This document shows, piece by piece, positions 37,001-46,718 of a stretch of DNA of 64,000 nt. Below the pieces are notes generated by a model that ran no database searches, was not told the DNA's origin, and saw nothing but the letters and a program-made list of their open reading frames with translations. The number at the start of each line of letters is the position of its first letter. Position 1 is the first letter of the stretch. The stretch covers positions 917,304-981,303 of the forward strand of contig CABFPE010000081.1 of assembly GCA_900660155.1 (NCBI GenBank), in the 5' to 3' direction. The position numbers were made by a program, and so were the translations under genes. This DNA is from Hofstenia miamia. Its lineage: Eukaryota; Xenacoelomorpha; Acoela; Hofsteniidae.

Positions 37001-37872
37001 TGGCTTATTCTCCTTTAATTCGTTTACAAGTATATATTTCGTCTGTAATTGCAGTAAATTTGTGTTTACGTTTAAAATTTCACTTCATTTTAAACAATAA
37101 TACATAGGATCGCAATTAAAATCACTCGTTTATGCTTTAGTATTTGTATTAATAATGTAGCAAACATCACTAATTCTTTGTCAGAAACCCCTAGTTTTAG
37201 AATGTCATATAATGTGCTGAAGTGAAAAAGAGCTCGGGACAAAACATGTTCAACTTTGCTTAATTCTCTGTCGACGAGTTCTGAATTATTCCAAATTTAA
37301 GATATGTACAAAACTACATTTTGGGATTTTGGACATTAAATTTTGACCTCAAGGTCCTAATAATTTAATCTAAATTTGGTTTTCTTTTGAATTCGCAGAA
37401 TTACAGAAAATCAATTAAACCATAAACCTCGTAAGTAAGAAGCCACTTTCTTAGATCTTCAGTTCTACAATAGCTAAGTCTTAGCATAAAATGAGAAATG
37501 ACATCATTTCTGATTTTGCTGACAATCGATGCTTGCGATTCTGTTGATTGATATATTATGAAAGTCTTCTCAAAACTTCTTAATTGTGTAATAAGGTAAT
37601 CTTTCCATTCATCAGAATGTTTTGAAAACTAAACAGTTGGTTATTCCATAATATAAAAATTAGCATTTCTGAACATAATTTCATATAATGAGGGAACATA
37701 CTTTGAGATTCGCAGCTTCAAAAGTTCTCAAGAGCTTAAGCCGTTCAACAAGCAGTTTATCAACTTCTTCAATATTGGCAGTGCCAGTAGGTGGTTGTGA
37801 ATAATATGATAACGATTGACATTCATCTTTAGATAATTGAGCTGAGGTCTTCGGCCGAGTGCGAATTAGCAT
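22054..37872 (-). CDS. PRIM2: DNA primase large subunit, six coding exons
   Basis: The regulatory subunit of eukaryotic primase, which with PRIM1 and polymerase alpha makes RNA-DNA primers in the nucleus. Exons in coding order: 37872-37702, 37628-37428, 32403-32170, 28213-27890, 27760-27657, 22459-22054. Together they give 1440 bp, 479 residues plus stop (human 509). Every junction uses GT/AG and keeps frame. Recognisable blocks: SYYSQPPTG and VERLKLLRTFE (exon 1), ISHFMLRLSYC (exon 2), KLPFTSALDLVRQRKAYL (exon 3), CFPPCMR (exon 4), YGKEGKRT, YHGCPFKHS and NHPNQYY (exon 6). The four 4Fe-4S cysteines are Cys283, 362, 380 and 420, matching human 287, 367, 384 and 424. Start: an ATG with an in-frame TAG 15 bases upstream; since that TAG could also be a 3' splice site, an upstream exon is not excluded. 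Introns are 73, 5024, 3956, 129 and 5197 bp; the three large ones are packed with transposons. Confidence 0.93.
22790..24003. repeat. cluster of five copies of TGTCATGGACGGGACA
   Basis: The motif occurs at 22789-22804, 22957-22972, 23143-23158 and 23805-23820 (last with small changes) on the plus strand, and in inverted orientation at 23988-24003; a partial inverted copy (GTCATGTCCC) lies at 23961. It is itself semi-palindromic (TGTC...GACA). The first two copies are flanked by GTCAAT-like and ATTGAC strings. Spaced direct copies ending with an inverted one resemble transposase-binding subterminal repeats of a non-autonomous DNA transposon. It lies in the last PRIM2 intron. Confidence 0.7.
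25599..25850 (+). repeat. dispersed 250-bp repeat, copy 1
   Basis: Aligns with 44505-44764 over nearly its whole length. AGCGCCATTATA occurs at both ends in the same orientation. Near the right end an 11-bp arm GGCGCTGAATA faces TATTCAGCGCC, forming a hairpin with a short loop. A decayed version of the terminal motif also occurs near 25630. No protein is encoded. Likely a non-autonomous mobile element of unknown class. Confidence 0.65.
25870..27000 (+). pseudogene. piggyBac-like transposase remnant
   Basis: Translation in shifting frames yields piggyBac strings: HDDALSDGQIASHNIVRRKT (N-terminal part, 25880 onward), a block resembling NVTVDEMM near 26255, then MDISSKLGK and GIKLWAVIDLDKYI-like residues (26300-26370), and LVKEMLAIQIQELL near 26865. 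Many stops and frameshifts separate these, so it is dead. It lies in the last PRIM2 intron. Terminal repeats were not found, and part of 26957-27360 is duplicated around an N. Confidence 0.6.
26957..27360. repeat. false duplication around a single N (27160)
   Basis: Sequence starting ATTAGCATGCGGAAAGAG at 26957 restarts at 27161 right after one N. The copies differ by a deletion and an insertion of a few bases near the AGCTTGGTGTAG string. Interpreted as two haplotype contigs that were not merged, inside a PRIM2 intron. Confidence 0.75.
28927..29049. mobile_element. short MITE, PIF/Harbinger-like, copy 1
   Basis: A 123-bp element with inverted ends GGCTACGGT / ACCGTAGCC, flanked by TAA on both sides (28924-28926 and 29050-29052). 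Its right half matches the right arm of the adjacent copy, and its left arm is shortened. TAA target sites and GG-starting ends fit PIF/Harbinger-derived MITEs. Confidence 0.75.
29053..29269. mobile_element. foldback MITE, PIF/Harbinger-like, copy 2
   Basis: A 217-bp near-perfect palindrome: arms of about 95 bp beginning GGCCACGGTTAGACTA and ending TAGTCTAACCGTGGCC. TAA flanks it on both sides (29050-29052, shared with copy 1, and 29270-29272). It lies in a PRIM2 intron and is capable of forming a long hairpin. Confidence 0.85.
30190..32143 (+). mobile_element. piggyBac-family transposon with intact ends
   Basis: Bounded on both sides by TTAA (30186-30189 and 32144-32147), the piggyBac target. 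Inverted ends begin with an exact 14 bp, CACTAGAAGTACCA, then continue imperfectly with GGGGTCA--TTGACCC, which is itself a small palindrome. Length 1954 bp. It contains a decayed transposase reading left to right. It lies in the PRIM2 intron between exons 3 and 4, and its right end is only 23 bp from the exon 3 splice donor. Confidence 0.92.
30339..31910 (+). pseudogene. piggyBac transposase, broken
   Basis: Recognisable in order, in changing frames: an acidic N-terminus (NDSESESPSDIESLVSE), IIWDLLDPN and HNVIREALRPSAK (30560-30650), LDAFLAIVYARGAHKATKIK (30780-30850), MARNRFIEIMKFLRFD (30898-30945), PGTNITVDEELFPTKSQCRF then YMPNKQNKFGIKF (31045-31150), and a C-terminal cysteine cluster ending CGKCIG...YCKICC (31855-31910). 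At least five frameshifts or stops separate these blocks, so no active enzyme is made. Confidence 0.85.
32892..35152 (+). pseudogene. THAP-domain P-element transposase, spliced
   Basis: Exon 1 (32892-33173) encodes a full THAP zinc finger: CCAPLC, W in QTQWIKAI, CEKHF, and the PGSVPTKF box. Exon 2 is 33449-33594 and exon 3 starts at 33692, with good GT/AG junctions and phase (0, then 2). Exon 3 carries EPVSVVKES, LPDWLR, LTRKSQLHELM, NAFYLPSSKI and GPSLTQAVLNPSN, typical of animal P-transposase relatives. One frameshift near 34160-34170 moves the frame that then continues to 35152 with WVDEWWQ, INQDSLKKRFIRYRQMSGG and FIAGYIAHKF. I could not identify the upstream catalytic half (first acidic residues), and the protein is shorter than Drosophila P transposase, so it may be internally deleted. 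The frameshift could be mutation or assembly error. Confidence 0.85.
35243..35961. repeat. gap filler and duplicated P-element 3' end
   Basis: After NNNN (35243-35246), 35247-35499 matches the LINE at 39256-39506 and does not belong here. After the N at 35500, 35501-35961 repeats 34783-35242 base for base by eye, including the last 120 codons of the transposase and the DNA just inside the right inverted repeat. This is an assembly artefact. Confidence 0.85.
36022..37427. other. PRIM2 intron 2, remainder
   Basis: AT-rich intron sequence between the P-element insertion and exon 2. No further exon, repeat or coding piece was found. A minus-strand open frame at 36498-36686 has no resemblance to primase or any family. 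Confidence 0.5.
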
Positions 37873-38259
37873 TAAAATATATAACTAAAACATACAAAAT
37901 CGGGATATCTCGAAAATGTAAACGTTATTTTCAAATATTGACAACAAATGCAAATATGATTATTCAGCTATATTTAAAAAATAATAATTTGCAATTGAAT
38001 GTACATAAAATATAATTGGGAAGATTACCAAAACTATATATATAAAATCTTGAATGAATATGAAAAATCTTTTTGGAAATTTTTTACATAAGGGAAGGAG
38101 ACTGTCTTGTGCTTTCAGAATACGCATTGGTATTCAGCTGCATACATTAAGACATATTCAAAGAAATATGACGACTTAGATGCAGTTCCAATCTAATTGC
38201 GTTTGGTGTAATGATTTTGCATGCAATTCTTTAATTCTTTGTAAATAAAAATTAGTAAT

Positions 38260-40323
38260 AAAAATAATAATCAATGACTTTATTTAGCCGCTGAAGGCAT
38301 ACACAACAAAAAAATAAAAACAAGTCAAGTTTTACGGCAGCGAGTCACAGGAGATGAAATAGGAGCAAATGGAAGAGTAGGCGAAGTTGGAGAAGGGCTC
38401 AGCAAAGAGGAAAGCCATCAAAGATTTCTTGAAGCTCGGTGGCGGGGAAAATAAACAATCGCTGTGGAAGGGGTTGAGAGTCAAGATGTAATTAGCAGCA
38501 GTACAAGCACGATTGAAAAACGAGTGAAGGGTGCGATGTTTCTTCGTACAACGAATGGAGAAGGTGACAACATCATCAGAGCGAGTGCAGCAGGAATTAG
38601 AGAACTTAATGAAATCAAAAGGATCAAGATCCAATTTGCGAGTCAGTAGTCGATTGAACAGAAGGAGATCACAGGCATGGAAGTAGAGTGACAGCGGGAG
38701 AGTGGAGAATTTTAGCAGAGCGTCTTTATAGTCCAAAGAGGAAATCCATTTGAAAGCGCGTTTCTGGAAACGTTCCATGGAGTGGAACAAAGCACGAGAA
38801 GGCCACCAACAAGGAGACGCGCAGAGAAGAATGCCGCGAGGAATGGACTTGAACAAAGATAGTTTCACGGCGGACGAGGTATTAAAATGAACATTACGGA
38901 AAAGGGCAAATAGCGAGGAATTGGCTTTGCGGAGACGCAAAGACACGTGTAAGGTCCAATTTAAGTTTGCAGCAAGTTGAACTCCAAAATGAGTATGAGG
39001 CGCAAAGTTCACAGGTAGAGGCAAATCAGAAGGGGGAGCCACAGAAAAGGAAATATCACATGTCTTGGTAGTGCTAAAATCAAGATGGTTGACAGAGGAC
39101 CAAGTAGACAAGTGCTCAAGATCAGAAAAAATGTTAGAAGCAAAAGACCAACCAAAATCAAAAATTGCAGTGTCGTCGACATACAACAGGCAAGACGAGT
39201 TGAGAACAGAATGAGGGAGGTCGTTAATAACAACGAGGAAAAAAAGAACAGTAAACACTGAGCCTTGAGGGGCACCACTAGTAACGGAGACTGGAGAAGA
39301 GATAGATGAGTTGATTTTGACACACTGGTGGCGATTGGTCAGGTAAGACTGGAACAGTTCGATGAAATCCACATCAAAACCAAATAAACGTAACTTGTCA
39401 AGCAAAATGGAATGAGAGAGGCGATCAAACGATTTTGAGATGTCAAGAAAGAGTGAAAGTAGCAGTTTTCGATCAGTGAGCAGGTTAGTAATCGTAGAGC
39501 GACCAGGAAGGTTGCCATGCTGGGAAGAAGAGATGAGGTGACGAATTTTTGGGAATACATAACGAAAAACAAGGCGTTCAAAGATAATAGACAGTCGAGA
39601 TAGAATAGCTATTGGGTGGTAGGACGTGACCTGCGAGGAGGGAAGCTGATTAGATTTTAACAGCGGAGAAATCCAAGATGTCTTCCAACAGGCGGGATAG
39701 CGCTTAGTGGAGCAAATGAAGGAGTAAAGATGCTTTAAATGGATAGAAAGCGTGGAGGAGGTTTCATGAATTACAAAGGAAGGAACACCGTCAGGATAAC
39801 AAGGACCAGACAACTTGCAAGATTTAAGCATGAGAGAAATATCATGAGCGCTGAAGACCATATCACAAAGTCGGATTAGCGGGGAGGCAGCAGGCGGACC
39901 AGGGCACATGGAAACAGGTACAGAGAAGTTAGAGGCAAAATACGCGTTGAACAGATCAGCTTTCTCCAGGTCAGAGTGAGCAGAAAGAAGGTTCCATCTC
40001 AAATTGGGGAGCTCAGGCTTGGAATGAAGAGAACACAGGAAGGAATAAGAGTCTTGAAGAGAACCGAACGAGAAGCTGGACAGAAAAGAGACTTTGTCAA
40101 GTTCGATAAAATTGATACCATCTTCTGTGAGAGAAGCAAGCTTCGGAGAAGCAGTAGTACCAGAATGGCGTTTGTAAGACTCCAATTTAATCAAGGAGTG
40201 CACAGTTAGGGACGAAAAATAGAAAGGAAGAGAAGCACGCTTTTTCCGCAGACGAGGAACATAAGAAATAACTTGATGTAAGAAAGTAAACCAATCGTCA
40301 ACTGAGAAGGAATCACTAAAAAC
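38260..40323 (-). mobile_element. CR1/L2-like LINE, 3' part
   Basis: A non-LTR retrotransposon truncated at its 5' side by the N at 40324. Its 3' end (minus orientation) reads CAGCGGCTAAATAAAGTCA followed by TTA-rich repeats, the short microsatellite tail usual for CR1/L2 elements. It lies just upstream of PRIM2 (3' end about 390 bp from the PRIM2 start). Confidence 0.88.
38332..40203 (-). CDS. LINE reverse transcriptase (ORF2 part)
   Basis: An uninterrupted 623-codon frame starting within the element. Reverse-transcriptase blocks in order: WKTSWISPLLKSNQ and YHPIAILSRLSIIFERL (fingers), LFLDISKSFDRLSHSILLDK, SGAPQGSVFTVLFFLVVIND, and the catalytic LLYVDDTAIF, with YVDD where YADD is common. 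A C-terminal region follows (HACDLLLFNRLLTRKLDLDP) ending ISCDSLP. The endonuclease domain is missing from this copy because of the gap; endonuclease pieces occur at 41560-41980 and 43442-43684. Compared with the copy at 42384-43019, a short stretch after NLLT is deleted in frame. Confidence 0.88.
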   Translation of the reverse strand: MHSLIKLESYKRHSGTTASPKLASLTEDGINFIELDKVSFLSSFSFGSLQDSYSFLCSLHSKPELPNLRWNLLSAHSDLEKADLFNAYFASNFSVPVSMCPGPPAASPLIRLCDMVFSAHDISLMLKSCKLSGPCYPDGVPSFVIHETSSTLSIHLKHLYSFICSTKRYPACWKTSWISPLLKSNQLPSSQVTSYHPIAILSRLSIIFERLVFRYVFPKIRHLISSSQHGNLPGRSTITNLLTDRKLLLSLFLDISKSFDRLSHSILLDKLRLFGFDVDFIELFQSYLTNRHQCVKINSSISSPVSVTSGAPQGSVFTVLFFLVVINDLPHSVLNSSCLLYVDDTAIFDFGWSFASNIFSDLEHLSTWSSVNHLDFSTTKTCDISFSVAPPSDLPLPVNFAPHTHFGVQLAANLNWTLHVSLRLRKANSSLFALFRNVHFNTSSAVKLSLFKSIPRGILLCASPCWWPSRALFHSMERFQKRAFKWISSLDYKDALLKFSTLPLSLYFHACDLLLFNRLLTRKLDLDPFDFIKFSNSCCTRSDDVVTFSIRCTKKHRTLHSFFNRACTAANYILTLNPFHSDCLFSPPPSFKKSLMAFLFAEPFSNFAYSSICSYFISCDSLP

Positions 40324-40324
40324 N

Positions 40325-40850
40325 AGAAACGCGCTTTCAAATGGATTTCCTCTTTGGACTATAAAGACGCTCTGCTGAAATTCTCCACTCTCCCGCTGTC
40401 ACTCTACTTCCATGCCTGTGATCTCCTTCTGTTCAATCGACTACTGACTCGCAAATTGGATCTTGATCCTTTTGATTTCATTAAGTTCTCCAATTCCTGC
40501 TGCACTCGCTCTGATGATGTTGTCACCTTCTCCATTCGTCGTACAAAGAAACATCGCACCCTTCACTCGTTTTTCAATCGTGCTTGTACTGCTGCTAATT
40601 ACATCTTGACTCGCAATCCTCCAACAGCGATTGATTTCTTTTCCCCACCACCGAGCTTCAAGAAATCTTTGATGGCTTTCCTCTTTGCTGAGCCCTTCTC
40701 CGACTTCGCCTACTCTTCCATTTGCTCCTATTTCATCTCTTGTGACTGTCCTCGCTGCCGTAAAACTTGACTTGTTTTTATTTTCTTGTTGTGTATGCCT
40801 TCAGCGGCTAAATAAAGTCATTGATTATTATTATTATTATTATAGGATTA
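40325..40850 (+). mobile_element. LINE 3' fragment, inverted relative to its neighbour
   Basis: Begins right after the N and encodes the last 138 residues of the same LINE protein (40354-40770), nearly identical to the end of the minus copy, then the AAATAAAGTCATTG 3' end and a TTA repeat ending near 40845. Either a second insertion or a misoriented contig piece. Confidence 0.85.
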
Positions 40851-41540
40851 AGAAAGAGCAATATGTCTGTAAATGAAAAACTAACTATTTTAAAAGGTAA
40901 AAAATCTAAAGTAAGATTTAACACTAATCTAGATAAGGCAAATAATCCAGCATATGCGTGGGTTATTTTAGTTTAGCAAGATGTAATACGAGACCGTACA
41001 TTTAAAATTCGCTGAAAATACCTTAACAGTAAAAATGTTTATTTTGTTTGGGATGATGTACACTCTGATTGTAGAAAAAATGCTGTGGCAATACCAGCCA
41101 TTTTATAATAAATTGAATTATGACAATGGGTGATTTCACTCGTGACAATCCGTAAGTTTTTTCCAGTTGTCAAAAATTCTTATCGAGTTCATTGTTTTTC
41201 AATTACATTTCTTTGCGACGCGGATTGTTAGTTAAATATTATTTTGACGGTCTCAAATGCATAGTTAAATTATTGCTTGTTACATAATAAGAAGGACTTG
41301 AAAAAATTTTGTTAAGTCCTTATATTTTTTGCGAAGCAAATTCTTGTAGTTTGAGAGAAAAAATACATATTTTACAACGAGTTTGCACCTAACTTAACTT
41401 ATTTGGATATGAAAATCTCTATACTGCTAGATATGTGACTACATTTTATAGTCATAGAAATTTAAATTGCAACGACCTTCATTATTCACACATCAAATCA
41501 TAATAGTAAACAAAATGTCTGCTAGAATGCGCTCGACTCA
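40851..41540. other. spacer between LINE pieces
   Basis: AT-rich sequence without a supported gene or repeat. It separates the LINE tail ending near 40850 from the 5'-truncated LINE beginning near 41545. Confidence 0.4.
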
Positions 41541-41544
41541 ACTG

Positions 41545-44497
41545 ACCCTTATGAGTCTGCAGTTTTAGAAGTTTTTGCCTGCTATTCTCTTGAACAACTT
41601 GTATTTTCTCCTACTTCCAGCTCCTCTCTGCTTGATTTGGTTCTGTGCTCTCACCCCAATTACATATTCGACATATCAGTAATCCCTGTTCCTGCTAAGC
41701 TGTCAGATCACTCATTCGTATGCTTCAATCTGTATGTCAACTCTACTTCTCCATCTGCTAATCCTGCTACTCCACAATATGCTCGATTTAACAGTGACTT
41801 TCTATCACTTAATTCTGCTCTCTCATCTTCGCTCTCAGTTTTTAGTGATTCCTTCACAGTTGATGATTGGTTCACTTTCTTACACCAAGTTATTTCTTCT
41901 TATGTTCCTCGTCGGAGGAAAAAGCGTCTTTTCTTTTCGATTTGTCGTCCCTTACTGTGCAGACCTTGAATAAATTGGATTCTTACAAACGCCATTCGGG
42001 TACTACTGCTTCTCCGAAGCTTGCTTCTCGTCTGGTTCTCTTCAAGACTCTTATTCCTTCCTGAGGTCTCTTCATTTCAAGCCAGAGCTCCCCAATTTGA
42101 GATGGAATCTTCTTTCTGCTCACTCTGGCCTGGAGAAAGCTGATCTTTTCAACGCGCATTTTGCCCCTAATATTTCTCTACCTGCCTAAATCTTGCCAGG
42201 TATGCCGGTCCTTGCTATCCTGACGGTGTCCCTTCCTTTGTAATTCATGAAACCTCCTCCACGCTTTCTATCCATTTAAAGCATCTTTACTCCTTCATTT
42301 GCTCCACTAAGCGCTATCCCGCCTGTTGGAAGACATCTTGGATTTCTCCGCTGTTAAAATCTAATCAGCTTCCCCCCTGGCAGGTGACGTCCTATCGCCC
42401 AATAGCTATTCTATCTCGACTGTCTATCATCTTTCAACGCCTTGTTTGTCGTTATGTATTCCCAAAAATTCGTCACCACATCTCTTCTTCTCAGCATGGC
42501 AACCTTCCTGGTCGCTCTACGATTACTAACCTGCTCACTCTGATCGAAAACTGCACTCTGATTGTAATGATCCGGCTTGTATTATCTTTCTTTCTTGACA
42601 TCTCAAAAGCGTTTGATCGCCTCCCTCATTCCATTCTGCTTGACAAGTTACATTTATTTGGTTTTGATGCGGATTTCATCGAACTGTTCCAGTCTTACCT
42701 GACCAATCGCCACCAGTGTGTCAAAATCAACTCATCTATCTCTTCTCCAGTCTCCGTTACTAGTGGTTCCCCTCAAGGCTCAGTGTTTGCTATTCTTTTC
42801 TTCCTCGTTGCCATTAACGACCTCCCTCATTCTGTTCTCAATTCGTCTTGCCTGTTGTATGTCGATGACACAGCGGTTTTATATTTTGGCTGGTCTTTTG
42901 CTCCTAACATTTCTTCTGATCTTGGGCATTTGTCTACATGCTCCTCTGTCAACCATCTTAATTTTAGCGCTAGCAAGACATGTGGTANAGCATCTTTACT
43001 CCTTCATTTGCTCCTCTAAGCGCTATTCCGCCTGTTGGAAGACATCTTGGATTTCTCCGCTGTTAAAATCTAATCAGCTTCCCCCCTGGCAGGTGACGTC
43101 CTATCGCCCAATAGCTATTCTATCTCGACTGTCTATCATCTTTCAACGCCTTGTTTGTCGTTATGTATTCCCAAAAATTCGTCACCACATCTCTTCTTCT
43201 CAGCATGGCAACCTTCCTGGTCGCTCTACGATTACTAACCTGCTCACTCTGATCGAAAACTGCACTCTGATTGTAATGATCCGGCTTGTATTATCTTTCT
43301 TTCTTGACATCTCAAAAGCGTTTGATCGCCTCCCTCATTCCATTCTGCTTGACAAGTTACATTTATTTGGTTTTGATGCGGATTTCATCGAACTGTTCCA
43401 GTCTTACCTGACCAATCGCCACCAGTGTGTCAAAATCAACNGCAACAACAGAAACCGAAGGATAATGAATCGAAAGAAATGGGACGGATGTCAAGGTTAG
43501 GAAGACGTGAGGCAATGAGAACACCTCCATGGCGACCACTGGATCGATCCATACGAGAAAGAACTCTAAGAGTAGAGTTGGGAAAAACACCACTATCAGC
43601 AATGGCAGGATCAAGCCAGGTTTCGGTGATGAAAATGAAGTCAACACGAGATTGCAAGAAGAAATTGTAAAAACTGAGACGACGNTAACATTTCTTCTGA
43701 TCTTGGGCATTTGTCTACATGCTCCTCTGTCAACCATCTTAATTTTAGCGCTAGCAAGACATGTGGTATTTCCTTTTCCGTGGCTCCCCTTCTGATTTGC
43801 TTTTACCTGTGAATTTTGCACCTCATCATACTCATTTTGGAGTTCAACTTGCTGCAAAATTAAATTGGACTGGACATGTGTCTTTGCGTCTCCGCAAAGC
43901 TAATTCCTCGCTATTTGCCCTTTTCCGTAATGTTCCTTTTAATACCTCATCCGCTGTGAAACTCTCTTTGTTAAGCCCATTCCTCGTGCTATTCTTCTTT
44001 ATGCGTCTCCCTGTTGGTGGCCTTCCCGTGCTTTTTTCCACTCCATGGAACATTTCCAGAAACGCACATTCAAATGGATTTCCCATTTGGCCTATACAGA
44101 CGCTCTGCTGAAATTCTCAACTCTCCCACTGTCACTCCACTTTCATGCCTGTAATCTCGTCCTGTTCAATCGTTAGACCTTGATCCATTTGATTTTATCT
44201 CGTTCTCTAACTCCCACTCTAATCGCGCTGATGGTGCTGTCATGTTCGTCGTCTTAAGACACATCACACCCTTCACTCGTTTTTCAATAGTGTTTGTGCT
44301 TCTGCGAATTTCTTACTGACTCTAAATCCTCCAATTGCCATTGATTTTTTACCTCGGACACGACCTTCAAGAAATCTTTGATGTCTTTCCTATTCGATGT
44401 TCCTTTGTCTCACTTTGACTACACTTCCATCTGGTCGTACTTGATTTGACTTTTTAATTTTTGTTTTGTTTCGCCCTAACCGTCTTTCATTATTATT
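41545..44497 (+). mobile_element. CR1/L2-like LINE, 5'-truncated, with assembly breaks
   Basis: Starts within the endonuclease C-terminal part (LLDLVLCSHPNYIFD and KLSDHSFVCFNL, 41620-41740), has a decayed linker, then reverse transcriptase (42384-42986: FLDISKAFDRLPHSILLDKL, SGSPQGSVFAILFF, LLYVDDTAVL). An N at 42987 precedes a repeat (42988-43440) of 42279 onward. Another N-bounded piece follows, then the C-terminal part and 3' end (43686-44480) with an ATT tail at about 44488-44504. The last part is more diverged from the other copies and frameshifted. Not functional as assembled. Confidence 0.82.
43442..43684 (-). mobile_element. LINE endonuclease fragment between two Ns
   Basis: A minus-strand piece encoding apurinic-type endonuclease residues (FIFITETWLDPAIAD, MDRSSGRHGGVLIASR) from the same LINE family. 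It interrupts a plus-strand copy exactly at N characters at 43441 and 43685, so it is misplaced gap filler rather than an insertion. Confidence 0.8.
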
Positions 44498-44504
44498 ATT
44501 ATTA

Positions 44505-44764
44505 AGCGCAATTTAGCTTGTATTCATCGCCCTTATAATAGGTCATTTCGGCAAAATTTGAAAGCCCCTTATCTCCTAAACAAATCCTCTTATCTTACTC
44601 AAACTTACTGCACTTTTGAAGCATTTCATAGCGAAGCTACAAACGAAGTTTCATTGAAATCGGATAAAAAATGAAGCCAAATAATGCAAATGGCGCTGAA
44701 TACTATGTAGAGCACGCTAAATACACAAAAATCCCCGAAAATCAGCTATTCAGCGCCATTATAA
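44505..44764 (+). repeat. dispersed 250-bp repeat, copy 2
   Basis: Matches 25599-25850 over most of its length, in the same orientation, including the 3' hairpin arms GGCGCTGAATA and TATTCAGCGCC. The left end is shortened and directly abuts the ATT tail of the LINE. Confidence 0.65.
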
Positions 44765-45175
44765 AATCACCAAGACAGAGATCAAGATAAAGATCAATTT
44801 AAGGTTGGTGAGTATCTGTAACTGAATGACCAAATGCAAATTAAAAATTCCAAAAATAAGATTGATTATCGTAGAACTATTCAGGGCTAAGAAATGGCAT
44901 AAAAACTGTCAAAAGCATTAACCTCATGAAACAATAAGCCTCCAAAGAAAATCTATTGCAAAATTTAAATTTTAAACATTCCATTTTAAAAATCAATATT
45001 TATTCAGAATTTACACAAACAATAAATGCGATGTAATATGAATCCTTATTAATTGAAAGCAATGTATTACTAGAAATATGTGCAAGTTAGTAAAACATAA
45101 GGTGTAAAATATCTACTGCAGGTGAGTAAGGTATTACGCATAATCCTCGAGGAAGCCTAGCCTCGACGCTATTAT

Positions 45176-45283
45176 GAGCAGGTATTTGATAAGCAAAATC
45201 TGCATCAATATATTAATATTCATAGCATATTACCTTCATGTTTGAAAACGTTATTAACTGAGTGAGCGTATCAAATACCTGCT
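45176..45283. repeat. inverted repeat, 15-bp arms
   Basis: AGCAGGTATTTGATA (45177-45191) faces TATCAAATACCTGCT (45269-45283), exact complements with about 77 bp between. Possibly a short MITE. The rest of 44765-46493 is AT-rich and shows no gene. Confidence 0.6.
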
Positions 45284-46493
45284 GAGAATACAACTATACT
45301 TTGAAATTTTATATTTTTCGTTATGAAAATTTTTCCTATTATCTAAAACTGTATATTCAATTATTCAATTATTCGATTGCTTAAAATAGTTTACTGAAAG
45401 TCGGCTAAAGCTAAAGTGAGCTAAAATGTAATAGTACTTCAATATTGATATTTCTAGATTTTTAATTATTAACGAATTGATTATACGTTTACTTTTCTTT
45501 CAAATTTATATTAACATCTATATATTTCAACAAAAGGAAATAATCTATTAAAGACGCAATTAAGTAAACTACATTTTGCAATGCGCGTAACACAGGCCTG
45601 CCAACACTTTCGCATTGAGGTGGAGATCTCCAGCTTTTCAAGATTTCCCCAAGTCGCCCGCTTTCAATATAAAATATAATGCAATTCTTTACCTCTTAAA
45701 TAAGTTTTGCAAAAGAACCAATTTTGACAATATTTTTTAAATCCTTTTTGAAAATATTGGATTCAATTTAAATTTCTAATAATATATTGATGAAAGAGAA
45801 ACCACAGACACAAATATGAATGTTGTGTTTGTTGATAATTAAGGACTGTTATTCAGTAATTGCGAACTGCTAATCAGTTAGTAGTGAGAACAACAAAATT
45901 AAGAAAACTTTCAAATAATGTCATTGAAATATATTTACTTCCAAGACATCACGTTAAAAGGCGCCTTTGCTACAAGCAGTAGCAGTTTGTTAGATTTATG
46001 TAATTTGGGAGTGGGTATAATTATATACTATATTAACGGTTGAAGCAGCAAGTAGCAGTAAACCAAACTAGCTAATACTGTGTCATGTGTACAACACAAA
46101 GAAATGCTTGTTAGCCTGTTATTGCAAAAGGGGCTCATCAATGCTAGACAACTGCTGTGAAACTTGGGCATACGTTTACTAATGTTTGCGGTCAACAAGA
46201 ACGAAAAACGCATTTCCCATTGCAATTCTCCAAATTATATAATGCAATAATTGTATTCATATATTTCAGCTGAAAGTATGGTAGTGATGTTGACATTGTT
46301 TAGGCGAATGATTTTGATAATGTACAAACTGCATGCTAATGCTGCAAATGTAGATAAGGGTGGAAAATAGAATTTAACAAAGGCATTCATTTTATAAAAT
46401 TTAAATGGGTTGTTTTTCATTCTTTGTTACTTTTTATTAGCATTGATTAGTGATATAAATTAAAATTATCTTACTATCTAGTAAAAAATATCT

Positions 46494-46718
46494 ATATCAA
46501 GCTGCACTTTTGAAACAATTTTTGTCGTTTCAAGTAATTTTTGCAACCCCCACATTTATCAAATATTTCCGGCTTTCGTCAATTATGTGCTGGCCGAATA
46601 AAAATATATATATCAAGCTGCACTTTTGAAACAATTTTTGTCGTTTCAAGTTTTTTTTGCAACCCCCACATTTATCAAATATTTCCGGCTTTCGTCAATA
46701 ATGTGTTGGCCGAATAAA
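46494..46718. repeat. two tandem 116-bp units
   Basis: The unit beginning ATATCAAGCTGCACTTTTG at 46494 restarts at 46610 with only a few differences. There is no N here, so this is a real local duplication, just left of the composition change near 46.86 kb. Confidence 0.8.

Noticed and set aside
25599-44764. Helitron assignment for the 250-bp repeat family
   Set aside because: A hairpin is present near the 3' end, but the CTRR terminus and TC start are missing and ends repeat in direct orientation.
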